Shown here piece by piece: positions 1-12,503 of a DNA stretch of 64,000 bases. This stretch comes from Emergomyces orientalis. Taxonomy: Eukaryota > Ascomycota > Eurotiomycetes > Onygenales > Ajellomycetaceae. The DNA lies in the NCBI GenBank assembly GCA_002110485.1, contig MOWL01000094.1:124001-188000 (forward strand). The letters are read 5' to 3'. The notes beneath the pieces are model-generated. The model made no database searches and was not told where the DNA came from. It was given only the letters and a program-made list of their open reading frames with translations. Both the position numbers and the translations under genes were made by a program. Position 1 is the first letter of the stretch; each line of letters starts with the position of its first letter.

Positions 1-2363
1 ATATGGTGGGGGACTGGCTTAAGTTTGCCTTGGGTTACAGGTAAAGTGTATGGAAAATGTGTGCGGATGCGTATATCCAAAAGAAATATAATGCCTTGCA
101 GTCAGTAATAATTTCAAAAAAAAAATTAAAATAGGCAAACTGACGTGATGTTATACACTATATATACATTCAACTGGTATAACGTTGATATATAAAATCG
201 AGTTCACACACACTCTCGCCTTCGACGTCACACCCCCCCACCCCCTACTATCAACATGATAGCATGATAAGGAATTGTCATCGGGAAATTATCTGGGATC
301 CATCGCGATAACCAGGGTACAACCGGAAAATGGAGAACAAAAAAGGTAACATGAAAGCAAATATCACACTGGCCTGATCCGCAGACAAGGGAGAAATCAG
401 AGACCCAACGCCTATCACTTACTAGAGACTTTCGCGAAACAGGGGCCAATGAAGTGATGTAATTCTATGTCCTGGAGGCGGGTCAGTAAAAATGAACAGT
501 CCGGGCTCTGAAAGCGAAAAAAAGCCGTAAATAGAAAAATGGCGAGGCTATTCGTCATATGGCCCACACTTGCCAACTTTCCTAGTTTAGTAGTACCTGG
601 CACCTACCTAGCTTTAGTTACCTATGGGACATCATGGTGTGGGAGACAGAAAATGCAGAGAGGGTTAGAAGATTCAGCAAATCAGTTCGATATTGAGAGA
701 TAACGGAGAGCGAAATGAAGAAAAAACCTTGAGTATGTTTATTACACCTTCAACTTAGGAAACTAGCTCTCGAATATGGATCACCACAGCTAGCATCAAC
801 ATCAGATCACATATTGAAAACCCCTTCCGTAAGGATCCCTTCGCATCTATTCCAAATGAATATATAGTATGAGAGAGAGAGAACCATTTTGACACTCTCG
901 AGTCTTCAATTGTAGCTGCAGTTTGTTGCTTCTATTTGTGTTTATCATACCGAATCCCGCTCGCGAATCTATCATTTGAGACTTCTGAGCTATCTTCAGT
1001 CTTAACAGCTACTCCCTCCTCCCCCCATGACAATCAAAGGATGCCGCGCGGCTTCCCATCACACTCTATGTGTGTGGGGATCGGGGAGTGATGTCGTGTG
1101 GAATTGGATGCTGGTGTTGAAGTTCATCAAGTCCACTTGAATAGACTCTACAAAACGAAATTGTATCTACTCCCGTCTCTAGACGCGCAATGACATAGCT
1201 CACAAGACACCTTCCGAACCCTCAGTCGAGCCACTGTGGTATCAACATGGGTGAGTATTCGCCCTTCCCGCAATGGCGTTGAGTTTCGACTGACACTTTT
1301 TCAACGGCTCTCTTTTTCGTGGTTCCGAGGGTGTTAAGACGAGAGGTACAGTACCTGTACCTGATTCCGCCTCCCCTTTGCCTCAGGAAAACGTTTAACT
1401 TTTCCCCCGAAGAGTGGTAGGTTGGCATTTTCAGTATTAGTTTGGATGCTCTAAACCGATTGAAGGCCGCTGGCGGTAGTCGCCATTCCCTTCTGGGTAC
1501 CTGGTAGGTATGAATTTTAAGAAGGGAAAAATTAAAATGAAAATGAAAAATTCAGTATAAGCAGGTGATAAGCTCTGCGGATTCAGATGAAATACCTTTT
1601 GGTATGATCTAGCAATATTTCTACTGTGTATTACATTCATTTTGATGTTTGATGGTATATACTCCGTAAGCTTTGCTGCATATTTTTGATCTCTGATATG
1701 GGGCTTAGGGGCCCTACAAAAGTGTGATCGCCCCATGACAACAACCCTGACGACAACCTGGCTGGGCAATATTGACGGCAAATCCAAGTTTTTTTTTTTT
1801 TTTTTGTGTCATTAGCTTACGATGGTATGAATCATCGTGGCTATTGTCAAACCCCTTAAAAATCTGCTTTAACTGGAGAGCGGGTCTTATTAGATAGTGG
1901 ATGTACTCTCGTAAGTAAGACTGTGGCTGCGAGCTGGCGGTTTGATATGGATCATCAGAAAAACCTTGGGTCCCACCCACACTACCACTTCTGCCATGCG
2001 AACCCCCTTACCCTCACGTCATCGCTGATGTCGAAAATATGGCATGACGGAGGCGAGAGAGGGGGCGTATAGGTAAATTGATTATACAGAACTATACCTG
2101 CAATTGTGATTTTGTTGAATAAGGCTGCTTTTCCCAATTTACAGAGGAGTTCTTGGTCGCCTCTCATTTCTTTCCCTTTAATGCTCATTCTAAGTGCTCC
2201 AAAAAATAATAATAATAATAATAATAATTTACGACGAACAGTACTTTAAACGTTCTCATATATCTATATAACTATATATAACTATACACCTCTTCACTCC
2301 TTCCTCCTCTCCAATCTTATCAGTGGTCAAACAGGAGATCACATATCCCCGACCAACCAGTCC
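1..2363. other. Intergenic region, no gene recognised
   Basis: This stretch holds only short scattered open frames on both strands, poly-T and AAT tracts, and no protein I recognise. The last ~150 bases before position 2364 are AT-rich with TATA-like runs and are likely promoter and 5' leader of the gene that follows. A neighbour may lie off the left edge. Confidence 0.6.
2205..2228. repeat. (AAT)8 microsatellite
   Basis: Eight tandem AAT units, seen directly, lying about 135 bases upstream of the small conserved protein gene. Confidence 0.95.
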
Positions 2364-2870
2364 ATGATGAATCCAACAACCGCCCCAAAAAATGACAGAC
2401 GGCAGCAACAGCCGCCAACCCCGCAATACAGCGATGACGAAGATTTGGACTACTTCTCCGGAGATGACTACTCTGAAGAAGAATATGACGATACCCCAGT
2501 AAAGAACCAGCCTCAGCGGAGAACCGCACAACGGCTGCAACCACAGCCACATCGGCAAAAAGGGCGACAGAACGACCGCCGTGAACGCCCAATGAAAACC
2601 GCCTCCGCACAATCAAAAGATAAAGCAATGCAGCCATTTGAACGCATCGGCCCACCAGAAACATCAATGGATGGGCCCGTCACCTATGCTCGCGCCCAGC
2701 GAGGTGAGATTCCCATGCGGGATGGGAATCCGAATCAGAAGCTCAAGACTGCCGAGAAGCCTAAGGAGGAAGAGCAGGATGGCCTGAAATTGAAGCTGGA
2801 GCTTAATCTGGATATAGAGGTAGAATTGAAAGCCAGTATACATGGTGATCTGACACTGGCTCTTCTGTAA
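2364..2870 (+). CDS. Small conserved acidic fungal protein, function unknown
   Basis: A 168-residue intronless reading frame that starts with two methionines; the first is used here. The N-terminal half is low complexity: Q/P-rich, then an acidic D/E/Y stretch (about residues 25-45), then an R/Q-rich basic stretch. The C-terminal 30 residues, rich in alternating leucine and charge (LKLKLELNLDIEVELKA, then IHGDLTLALL), are of a type I recognise as conserved in small Eurotiomycete proteins of unknown role, which is why I accept the frame as real. The TAA stop overlaps a consensus splice donor (GTAAGT at 2867), so a spliced form with a slightly different last residue is possible. Function cannot be assigned; the disordered N-terminus and conserved tail suggest a scaffold or adaptor, which is only inference. 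Confidence 0.7.
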   Translation: MMNPTTAPKNDRRQQQPPTPQYSDDEDLDYFSGDDYSEEEYDDTPVKNQPQRRTAQRLQPQPHRQKGRQNDRRERPMKTASAQSKDKAMQPFERIGPPETSMDGPVTYARAQRGEIPMRDGNPNQKLKTAEKPKEEEQDGLKLKLELNLDIEVELKASIHGDLTLALL

Positions 2871-2927
2871 GTACATACAACGTCTTAACCCTTTTAGTTC
2901 TTTTTCTTGCTCGAGAGTCCCCATGTC

Positions 2928-2951
2928 GGTTTCGGTTTCGGTTTCGGTTTC
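2928..2951. repeat. (GGTTTC)4 hexanucleotide repeat
   Basis: Four tandem GGTTTC units in the 3' flank of the small conserved protein gene. It is not the fungal telomere unit. Confidence 0.9.
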
Positions 2952-4301
2952 CGTCGCCCTTTCGCACGTTATATCATTGCATTCCTTGAATGGAAGACTC
3001 GCTGAGCTTGACATTAATCGTGAAGATCTTAATTTGGCAGTGCATAGAAAATAAACCCGCCGACCCCTTCCTTCCTATTTCCTTTTCGGCTACCCCGTTT
3101 CGAAGTTACAAATTGAGTCTCCACTGCGAAATGTTTTCATGGCGTTTATTGGTTTGGCCGATACTTTTCCAGCTTTTAAATTCTGTTTTTTGGTAACAAC
3201 GAGAATATCAGACAAAACATCCATTCCGTTTGGTTAAACGATTGTCCATATTCATCGGGGAGCACGAGGTTGTTTTTCTTTCCTTTTCTCTCATTTTCAT
3301 TAGCATTTGGGAGATACATCTTCTCTTCCTTATTCTTAATCTGTTGCGTTCTCACATATCCATAGTCGTTAGTTCGTATTTGCTTCGCAATTATAATGCT
3401 TTACCTAACAATCAATCCTCGAAGGGATTTTTAGCTGCCTGCGAGAACTGTATGTCCATCGAGAGGTCACGGTTTAGCATGTGTTGAAGAATTCATTCAA
3501 GTGAAGCCACTACGGTATTTCCCCATTACGTAGCAACAGTCTGCTCTCCCTTTGCCGTAATATGACAAATAATATCTTCCCACCCTGTCCTTGGATCCGA
3601 AGCATTGGTCGAGCATGTCGTCATATTTATATTTCCACGTCGGAAATCCAGAGATAGTGGCTATTCTCTTCGAGCGTCTTATTAAAAAACACCCTTGGAG
3701 TGGTTTGCAGATATATTGAGACGTGTGAGAGAACACTTCCTGAACATAACTTCCGGTTAATTTCAATGCAGCCCTCATGGCAAATCCTTATGGCAAATTC
3801 AAGATGGAGGAACCCCAATCCCGACGTCTGTAGTATTCAGGGCTCAACAAATATTGCGATGCTCCCATTGCGTTCTCGCTCGAAGTGTAAGGAAAGGCGC
3901 CAAGTCACAACCGTTATGTCGGAGGAAGCACGTCGAGAACGAACGAGCGTCAAGGTGCCAATACTGCAACTAGACACTGTGTTGTGCGATAACGTAGAGC
4001 CTCCTCAACAAACGAATTGCCCATTACTCCGTGCAAGACCAACAGCGATTTTCTTCAACAGTCGTGCGCAGAGCATGTCCTTTCAACTTATTTCGCATCG
4101 AGTTTAGGTTTGGGGTGTGGATGTTTGACACGCTAGTCCCAATACGGCCTAGCGTTATTTGTTAGGGCATGGGCATTTTCAACAAGCGAGTTCACTGTGC
4201 GAAATTCAGCATTCCTGACGACGACAAGCTTCAACCTCCCGCCAAAACTCACCACCGCCGACCACCCTGCGATATTCTGGTCAAGGACTACACGATACGA
4301 G

Positions 4302-4545
4302 GTGAGAAGCTCTCTCCCACTGTTTTACTCCTAGTTCTGCGCGTTTGAGACTTAATTCGAGGTTCTGTGGTGGTTTTGCTGCTGGGAAGAAGGGTCTCCC
4401 TCGCCTCGCCTCTACAGGCAGTGGTTGTGTGCGATGACAATATCCAGCAAAAGACCACACCATTGAAAATTTCATCGCGGGAATCCTATATTTTGTTCTC
4501 GCCTTTATCGATTGAAATACTGACCGCTGGGATTTTTCCTTTCAG
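4302..4545 (+). other. Probable 5'-UTR intron of RPS8
   Basis: A good donor (GAG|GTGAGAAG) at 4302 and a pyrimidine-rich acceptor (TTTCCTTTCAG) ending at 4545, 24 bases before the RPS8 start codon. Leader introns just upstream of the start are common in fungal ribosomal protein genes. Inferred from splice signals only. Confidence 0.6.
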
Positions 4546-4569
4546 TAGTCCCGTCCATCAACCGCAATC

Positions 4570-5299
4570 ATGGGTATCTCACGAGATTCCCGCCACAAGC
4601 GCTCGGCCACTGGTGCGAAAAGAGCTCACTATCGCAAGAAGAGGTATGGTGATCATACTGTTGGAATGGTTCTTTTATTTTGAGAGAGAGATGGAAGAAA
4701 CATCAATATATATCTACATTAAGCGCAGACTTCTCACTTTTCTCTTTTTTTCCAATTTTTACAGAGCTTTCGAAAAGGGTCGCCAACCCGCCAACACCCG
4801 TATTGGACCTAAGAGAATCCATCTCGTCCGCACCCGTGGTGGCAACCAGAAATTCCGTGGTCTCCGTCTCGAATCCGGCAACTTCTCGTGGGGCTCTGAG
4901 GGTATTGCCCGCAAAGTCCGTGTGATTGTTGTCGCATACCATCCCTCCAACAACGAACTCGTCCGCACAAATACCCTCACCAAGTCTGCCGTTGTCCAAG
5001 TCGACGCTGCTCCCTTCAGACAATGGTATGAGGCCCATTACGGCCAAGCCCTCGGCCGAAGACGCCAACAAAAGACCGGCGCTGAGGTTACGGAGGAGAA
5101 GAAGAGCAAGAGTGTGGAAAAGAAGCAAGCGGCACGGTTCGCCTCCCAAGGAAAGGTTGAGCCAGCCCTTGAGAAACAGTTCGAGGCCGGCCGGCTGTAC
5201 GCTGTGGTTTCCTCGCGGCCTGGCCAGAGTGGTCGTGTCGATGGGTATATCCTGGAAGGAGAGGAGTTGGCTTTCTACCAGCGTGCGATCAGGAAGTAG
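4570..5299 (+). CDS. rps8: 40S ribosomal protein S8 (eS8)
   Basis: Structural protein of the small ribosomal subunit, eS8 family. Two exons, 4570-4643 and 4765-5299, joined across a 121-bp intron (GTATGG...TTACAG) give 202 residues, the normal fungal length. The N-terminus MGISRDSRHKRSATGAKR and the block around AFEKGRQPANTRIG are diagnostic; the intron falls inside an arginine codon (AG|A) between them. The C-terminus ends in the typical FYQRAIRK. The start is fixed by the conserved N-terminus; a longer frame that reads through the intron from 4367 is spurious. A TC-rich leader with its own probable intron fits a highly expressed translation gene. Identity is certain; only the transcript ends are inferred. 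Confidence 0.98.
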
Positions 5300-5887
5300 A
5301 GTGGGCGGGGAGGGCAGGGGTGCGTGGGTATGATGATTGATGGGTTCGGTTGGAGTTCAACAAATTTTTCGAAATAAAATTATGTGATACTTATACAGCG
5401 CCTGTTAATATGGATGTCTGTAGAGCTCTGAACTTTTTTTTACCTATCGGAATGGAATTTTCTTTTTTAATTCGTTTTTGTAAACGTGGAATATCTCTTT
5501 GGGGCGTATTTCTATCCATTTCCTTGCACAAACTTCAAACCCTGCCGTACATCTGTTCAGGATGGAAATTGGAACTTTCCCCTATTACACGCAGACGCCG
5601 TATCTCCAAGAAGTGGAAATTAGCCTTTCCCCATATATTAAAGCAAAACTGGCACAAAATGCATCAATATTCTTGGCGCTGCTGCTTCTAAGTAATTTTT
5701 CGTTTTTCGCGCCCAGTTTGAAATCGTGATCACCTAAGCCTGCCCAGTGGTTAAGTTAGTTAGCTCCCAAGGTTATCATCCTTTGGGCACGACACGTCTT
5801 TTTCCTCCCCGGTGCCATCCCGAGTCTAAGCCCCAACGACCGTTCAACATACGTCGCACGGAGTCGGAACACAGTAGCCCCCAAGGC
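5300..5887. other. Intergenic region
   Basis: RPS8 3' UTR followed by the promoter of the metallophosphoesterase. No gene seen. The phosphoesterase frame is open back to 5747 but only through a GTG codon. Confidence 0.6.
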
Positions 5888-6823
5888 ATGGCGGCGACCA
5901 GTCCCCCAGGCGAGGTGAAAACCCGCATCTGCATCATTTCCGATACGCATACATACACGCCGTTGCCGCCTGACAATTGGTCTCCTTTCCGATTACCTTT
6001 CCCCTCCTCAGATGTCCTCATACACGCCGGCGACCTCACCATGGTCGGGAAGGAGAGTGAGCATCAGGCGACAATTGGCATGCTCAAGAATGCTGATGCA
6101 GAGCTAAAAATTGTCATTGCGGGAAATCATGATATCACGCTTGACGAGGACTACTATAATAGCTTCGGGTATCGTCGACACAGAGACAGGGAGGACCTGG
6201 TGAAAATCAGAGAAATGTACTGTGGGGAGGAAGCCCGGCGACATGGCATTGTGTATATGGATGAGGAATTGAAAACGTTCAAACTGAAAAACGGCGCCCA
6301 GTTCACTGTCTATGCCTCTCCATACCAACCGGAATTCTGTCGCTGGGCTTTTGCGTACAAGCGCCATCAAGACCGATTCAACCCCGCCCAAGAAGGCTCG
6401 CAATTCATTGCGGAAAACCCAATACCTGCTTTCCCTGCTGTGGATGTCATGTTAACTCATGGCCCGCCAAGAGGGGTTATGGATGAGACCATCAGCTGCG
6501 AACATGTCGGTTGTGACCATCTTCGCCGGGCGGTTACCCGAGCTAAACCCCGACTACATTGCTTTGGCCATATCCATGAAGGATATGGAGCCCAGCGGCT
6601 AGAATGGGCGGATGAAAAAGTGACGAATATAAAGCTGGATCAGACCACGGTGCTTAAGGATCGAGCTTCATATATTAATGTCAGCCGTGATGGTGGTGAC
6701 AATCCGTTGAAGGTGGGAGAGGAGACATTGTTTGTCAACGCCAGCATCGTCACTGTTCAGTATGACCCTGTACATGCCCCGTGGGTCGTTGATATCGATC
6801 TACCTCGTTCGACTGAAGCATGA
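5888..6823 (+). CDS. Calcineurin-like metallophosphoesterase (MPPED/239FB-like)
   Basis: A 311-residue single-exon protein with the full set of calcineurin-like phosphoesterase motifs: SDTH (D19, H21), GDLT (D49), GNHD (N80, H81), a later THGPP and the C-terminal GHIHEG. These residues bind the two metal ions, so it should be a catalytically competent metal-dependent phosphohydrolase. The closest general type is the MPPED1/MPPED2 (239FB) class found widely in fungi; the physiological substrate is unknown. The start is the first ATG of the frame; the open frame runs upstream to 5747 but without an ATG. No signal peptide is seen, so it is probably cytosolic. Confidence is high for the fold and low for substrate. 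Confidence 0.88.
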   Translation: MAATSPPGEVKTRICIISDTHTYTPLPPDNWSPFRLPFPSSDVLIHAGDLTMVGKESEHQATIGMLKNADAELKIVIAGNHDITLDEDYYNSFGYRRHRDREDLVKIREMYCGEEARRHGIVYMDEELKTFKLKNGAQFTVYASPYQPEFCRWAFAYKRHQDRFNPAQEGSQFIAENPIPAFPAVDVMLTHGPPRGVMDETISCEHVGCDHLRRAVTRAKPRLHCFGHIHEGYGAQRLEWADEKVTNIKLDQTTVLKDRASYINVSRDGGDNPLKVGEETLFVNASIVTVQYDPVHAPWVVDIDLPRSTEA

Positions 6824-7645
6824 AGCATGAATAGCGACTTCGCCTCTTCAAGAAAAATCGTATCCTCGTCAGGTTTGGTATAGTTTCTCCAATGTTATTA
6901 CACCAATGACTGGTTATTAATTGGAACCCAACAGGGGGAGCCAGTCATCGGATCGACGCTTCATCCATCGAGATATGGAAAAATATGTCTTCTGCAGGCA
7001 CAAGCTCGTCCAGCTTGTGTGAATAATGTTGATGCGTTTTCGTCCTCCCTTTTAGTATCTGGGGCTGTTTACCCTTCGTTTATAAATACGGGAACCACCG
7101 TCGTTTTCTTCCCCTGGTGATATGGACTCTCGATTTCTGAATATATTTGCGATCATGATATAGACTTGTATCCGTCTTCGGGCTCAATGAGTTGAGTTGG
7201 TTTATCCTTGCGGATGGGGATATTGAAACTAATAATTTTTTATTTACATTGTGGAGGCTGACTGCGTTGACCTACTACTTCTTCATTCCCAACCCCCTAT
7301 TTCTATTCTTCATACAGTTCACAGACACACTTGTATATTCACTCCTCAACATCTCGTTTCCACTATTCCTCTCATTCACTGGATACCCCAGCCACACACA
7401 CACACACACACACACACAAAAGTCTCACGCAATTTCATTTCTCGATTTTTATATATATAAAACTAGCTATACTTACAGACTTTACCTCCATAATGTTTAT
7501 ACCTTATTTCCATTATCTCTACTTTCCCTCTGAATCTGTCATACTTTCATGCCATAACCTCCGCCTTTCATCTCTTCAACAAGAATCCTGAACCATCACA
7601 TTAAACGATCGAATTCGTTCCCTATTTCCATTCAACTATTTCAGA
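6824..7645. other. Intergenic region
   Basis: No gene seen. TC-rich, with a (CA)13 tract, and probably the promoter and leader of the gene starting at 7646. Confidence 0.6.
7393..7418. repeat. (CA)13 microsatellite
   Basis: Thirteen uninterrupted CA units in the upstream region of the 7646 gene. Confidence 0.95.
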
Positions 7646-8684
7646 ATGGCAGGACTAAGTCTGACCGACATAGCGGCTGCCAAAGACAACCAGGAGGCTG
7701 ATTGGATAAATGACATGCTAACCTATGGGATGCCCATAACCTATCCATTTGAAGCAACGATATCAGAAGACACGATTGCCATCTTCTCCATTTGCAATTA
7801 TGTCGAGAGCGCTAGTTCCAAATGTCCAATTTTTTCCGCCAATCCACCCAACCCCGAATCTGGCGAGCCAAATCCCTCCATCGACTATGGCGGACTAACT
7901 CAATTCATGATGTCCAATAAAGGAAAAATTGCTCCGGACGATCATGCCATGTTCCAAGAACTAGCCAGCTGTCGCCGCTCCTATTTTGCCGCATACGACC
8001 TCTTCTTCAAATCAGACAACACGTTACGCGACCTCTTCGCTGAGAGGTGTCAACTACTCAAAAGATCGCAAGCTATCGTTGAGAAACCGGATAATTTTAC
8101 TATCGAAAGTCGACGGGATATTTCCAGTCGGGTCGATATTAATGTGCGCAATTGTGTCGCGGAAAAGGAAACCCACGCTGCTCGTCTTCGGGGAATAACT
8201 GAATGCACCGCACGGCTTGCGGGAATTAAGCACAGAACAGCCTGCGTCCTTCACAAAATTTGGGACAAAAAGTCTAAATCTCAGCATCAGAGGCAGAAGA
8301 CATCAAGCAGCATTAACACAGGCACCAGAACCCACAACAGGGGCGGTAGCGGTGGCATTAATATGCGCACTCCTTCTACTATGCTGCAACCAGCAAAACT
8401 TATAGGGAAGAATGGCATCACCAAGACCCGTACCCACCCTCTCCAACCAGCATGCCTAGTTGTGAACAGAACAACTCGAGAGTATCACGGCGGTGGATAA
8501 ACTCAACAAGGCGTTCGAGTGCAACCTGCCTCAGCCATGCCACATTATTCCCATTCCCATTGCCGCAGCTCCAATACCCACAATTCCCAAACCAGTCTCC
8601 GCCCCTTTTGCATATTTGGCGGGCCTTGGACTGCCCACACCTCCCAATTCGAGCCCACCGCGGCTTGTAACAGAGGAACTCTAG
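7646..8684 (+). CDS. Hypothetical protein, probably lineage-restricted, two exons proposed
   Basis: I do not recognise this protein. The first exon starts MAGLSLTDIAAAKDNQEADW and is predicted mostly soluble, with several cysteines and helical charged stretches up to about residue 210. Unspliced, the frame stops at 8500. I prefer a model with exons 7646-8345 and 8470-8684 (intron 124 bp, GTAGCG...GAACAG, 304 residues), because the sequence after 8470 in the new frame reads as sensible protein (QLESITAVDKLNKAFECN) followed by a proline-rich tail and stops at 8684. An alternative in-phase donor lies at 8352. The donor is weak, so the joint is an inference; the first exon is well supported only by length and composition. 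No function can be proposed. Confidence 0.5.
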
Positions 8685-9039
8685 AGTCTGGGCCGTTTAT
8701 CTTGATTGGCTTTCCGTTTACTCGCCCCGTTGCCCCGTCGTTTCTTCTTGTGTTCAAATGAGCAACCTAGCTACCCGCATATGTTTCCTTCCCGTTCTTG
8801 AATATTGCTTGCAATTTTTACTTATCAACATGCCTGGTGTTCGATTTCCTTTGTATTAGCTACGGTGCTAGGTAAATGAAGTACGCGGATCGATTCACGA
8901 ACAGTAGAGAATTTGATCCTAGCACTAACCTCGATTTTTTCATTTCTCCCCTTCCAGTTGTCTTCGATCTCTTCTGTTGTTTGAGACTTTTGTCTTCCAT
9001 ATTTGATGCTCTGAAAAGTACAACAGGCACCATCCGAAG

Positions 9040-9057
9040 GGGAATTTCGAAATTCCC
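9040..9057. repeat. 18-bp perfect palindrome
   Basis: GGGAATTTCGAAATTCCC reads the same on both strands. It could be a dimeric factor site or a cruciform; no function is shown. Confidence 0.7.
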
Positions 9058-12000
9058 TAAGTTATGAAAAAGGATATATGGACGAAGGGATATAGACGGT
9101 TCTGTTTCTCATAAACCAAGATCATGCATGATACATCTGTTTTGGTACAATTATATTTTCAAAATTGACAACAAAAACTACTGCACTCGTCACAATTCCC
9201 CCTACTCTGAAGATAGAATTATACACATATCTGAGAAAGGATGCACGCATAGTTAACATCAGTTCCCGGCAAAATTGCTTCATTTTTTATACTTAGAAGT
9301 CAGGGGAATCCCTTCGCTGAGGATTGAGAGAGAGATAAGTCCCACCTCTCCATAAAATAATATAAATTTTTATTAAACATGAAACAAGGCACGTCCCGTC
9401 CCGAAAACCAAACTCTGGGCCTCCAGAGTCCGATTCACGGTAACTTTGCCTGAATAAATGACTAATTACTGGGCTATGATAAAATGGATATCGCAGTGAG
9501 GTCTCTGCATGAATTGCGGATGCTTTGAAATGACCACAACGACAAAGAAAAGTAGGTTTGAATGCACATGCATCAATCCTCAATAACCAATTCAAATTAA
9601 CTACTACCCTTCTCCATCTTTCGTCCATACCGAGGTACCTACAGTACTGGGTATGCATACTACACCGCTAAAAGTTTTTGGAGCAGTAGCCCCACAATCG
9701 TTATAGCCTTCCAGTCGTATGTCAACATCATTTCGGAGGAGGCACACTTGATGTTCTCTTTGCTCTTGATGTTCTTTATCAAGACCCGCGTTTGGGTCAG
9801 GTGGATAGAAAGCCCAGGTAGTATGGGGTAGAGTGACCTGAGGGCCTAGCACCGAGAAATCCAGAGATGACGAGGGAAATTTTTATATGGGCACACCAGA
9901 ACTGGTTCTTAGACTCGGAAAATTTGGAACGGGCTTTTTGGTTTTGTGAGTCAAGCTGTGGTGTTGTCAACAGAGATCTGACAAAGAGACAAGGCTTTCC
10001 ATATACATAATGTAGCACTCTTAATCTTGCTGAGAGACTGAATCAGCGAGCTTGAGCTTGGACATGAAATATTTTTCAGTATTTTACATACAAGACACGA
10101 AATAAGATCCAGCTCCTGGATCTCCCAGGAAAAGCAGGCAGTGTTCAGGAAAATTCGTGGACGGGAACAGGGTCCAGGGCTTCAGATATGTCCCGTTCCC
10201 CTTGTTCCGGACAATTTAGCGTTAGTGAGCAAGGAAACAAAGCTGATGAGTGAACGTGGGGTGTGGGGGGCGTTTTGATGACAGTCATCAAGGGTTTTCT
10301 GACGCAGGAACCTGGGAATGAAGTGGATATTTCTTGTTGGTAACTTTTAAGTGCTCACTAGAAGAAACCCTGCTTTCAAAATCTTCCAACCCGGAACCAG
10401 GGCTTATCCCTCACCTGGAGGTCGGCGCTTAATTGCCCGCCAACTTCCTATCTTTATACGGATCATTGACAAATGCTCGGAGTGGTCAGAAAATGAACAA
10501 CAACAAGAGTGTGATAACCAAATACTGTCTGTACTGTGTAATACATTTTGCTGACGTGACAGTACGTGGGAGTTGCAAATCATCCACATCATCATGTAAT
10601 ATCCATACAAGATGGATGTCGATAGCCATTGGTAGTGCTGTTTCATTGGAAGGTGGCCAAGGAATGCGACGAAACGATGATACCATCGACATGGTCGATG
10701 GTAGAGCGGGCAAGCCGCAGAGCATTTGGGAGGCGGCTTGCTTGTTCTACGCAGCCTACACACGATGGAGGCAGTTTTATCTAAATTAGCTGAAGAACAC
10801 TATTTTGTGGTGTTCTGGGTCTGCGGGGTGGTTTGTGAGGACGAGCTAGCCCTGATTCATTTCGCCTCTTGTGAGTTCTTGACAAATCTCTTGAGTCTCT
10901 TTGAGTTTTGACCTTGATATTATTCTCCACTCGGCGTTCGTTTTTACCCCCCATATTCCCCATCTTCATCTCCGGAGCTCTGTAGTTCTACGCCCTATTA
11001 GGCAGCTATATTAGCTAACCGCACTGTTAACGCCCCACTGATCACATCGCTTGGATACCTATTTGCAGAATCTATCCCAACGTGGTTGCCAGCCTGTGTA
11101 TTTTGTGGAGTCGATCAACCACTGCGCCGATGCTTAACACAAAACAGAAAGAAAGAAAAAAGGAATGAAGGAAAAACAGGTGCGAAAGCCAAGAACTCTC
11201 ACGAGTCTTGCAACGTCGGTCGATGTCACAAAACTGAAGCCACAGGCTATGTATGTGGTTCAGGTATTCTGGACATCGAGATATTTGCGATTTCAAAGTG
11301 AAGTCCAGAACTAGGCCTCGCAGTCTGCAATTTCGCTATGCAAAACAAAACTCAGAAATACGAGCACCAAAAAATGTCTCCCGTATCCATAGCTTGGGAA
11401 AATAGGACAATTCCTCCTCTCTTCCACTCCTCCCGTTGACCTTTACAGAGTAGTTATTCCAACCCAACAATATTTGGAATCCACCAATTGCTAATAATTG
11501 ATTCGCAATGTCCGGAACTGTACTCCGTGCGATTAGCCTTATATCTGAACACTCTCCTTTATTCCAATACCAAATTAATGAATCACTTCTGGTCACGACG
11601 AGGGTGTACGAACTGAGGATGTCCTGTCGATGTGTATAGATACAATTAAATAGAAATAACAACAACAGAAGCATCAAGAAGAGGAAGAATAAAGAAGTAC
11701 GGAGTAGAAAGAGCATCATTTGCAATCGGTGACGGGGGTGTATCCAAGGGGTTAGGACTTGGCAATAGCCACATCCTATTCCATCCCTGTCCTTTCGTTT
11801 TTGTTCTCTTTGATAGGTGGACACCGAAGCGTTATCCTGCAATTAACATAAATTAGTTCCCAGGAAATACCGTGCACCCAAGGCCGTTGAACTTAGGATG
11901 AAATGTGGCGTGTCTCCAACCCTGTCGCCTCTAGGCTAAGGATGGCTCATTTTTGAGCGATCATGGCTTGCGCTATTGCTAGCGAAGTCCTTCATCAGCA

Positions 12001-12496
12001 CCATAAATGACCACGCACGAGGGACAGAGCTTATTGGTCTCCCCACAGTTACAGTGACTTCTAACATGGATAAACTCGAGCAATGAATTTATGTTGCATC
12101 AACAGCTACCTGACTGTCAACTCTTGGAAGGCTGAGAAATGTTAGAGCTGGTCCACTGGTACACTCACCAACTCACCAACTACGGAGACCCGGCCTTCAA
12201 ATCCACCAAAAGGCCAGAGCAAGATGGAGTTTTCCTTTATTTGCATTGGCGTTAGGGACGTGCAGAGGTTCCATGTGCTGTACATGCATTTGCCTACTTT
12301 AAATGTCACACTGCGTTGGACATTGCACAAAGCCCTTTCAACCACGCCTCTATGCCTGAACTCGTATTACTCGACGGGGTTGCATAAGAAATTAAAAACC
12401 AGGGCTGTGGATTTTCAAGGACCTGCCCTGTTTTTTTTTGTTTTTCCCTCGCAAGATCGAGCTCTAGAAGTACGTCGATCAATCGGCCCCAGCAGC

Positions 12497-12503
12497 TATA
12501 TAA
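12497..12503 (+). promoter_or_regulatory. TATA box of the hexosaminidase gene
   Basis: TATATAA 101 bases upstream of the hexosaminidase ATG, a plausible spacing for a fungal TATA element with a short leader. Confidence 0.5.

Larger units (their letters stand above)
2871..4569. other. Intergenic region plus RPS8 5' leader
   Basis: No gene recognised up to about 4200; the open frames are short and overlap on both strands. The last ~300 bases are the leader of the ribosomal protein gene and contain a likely 5'-UTR intron. Confidence 0.6.

Noticed and set aside
4367..5299. 310-residue plus-strand frame
   Set aside because: It reads through the 5'-UTR and intron of RPS8; the conserved N-terminus starts at 4570 in another frame before the intron.
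5747..5887. N-terminal extension of the metallophosphoesterase
   Set aside because: It would start with GTG; the first ATG of the frame is at 5888 just before the conserved core.
11336..11842. 168-codon minus-strand frame with a hydrophobic run
   Set aside because: The hydrophobic run comes from an A-rich tract read in reverse; no other protein feature.
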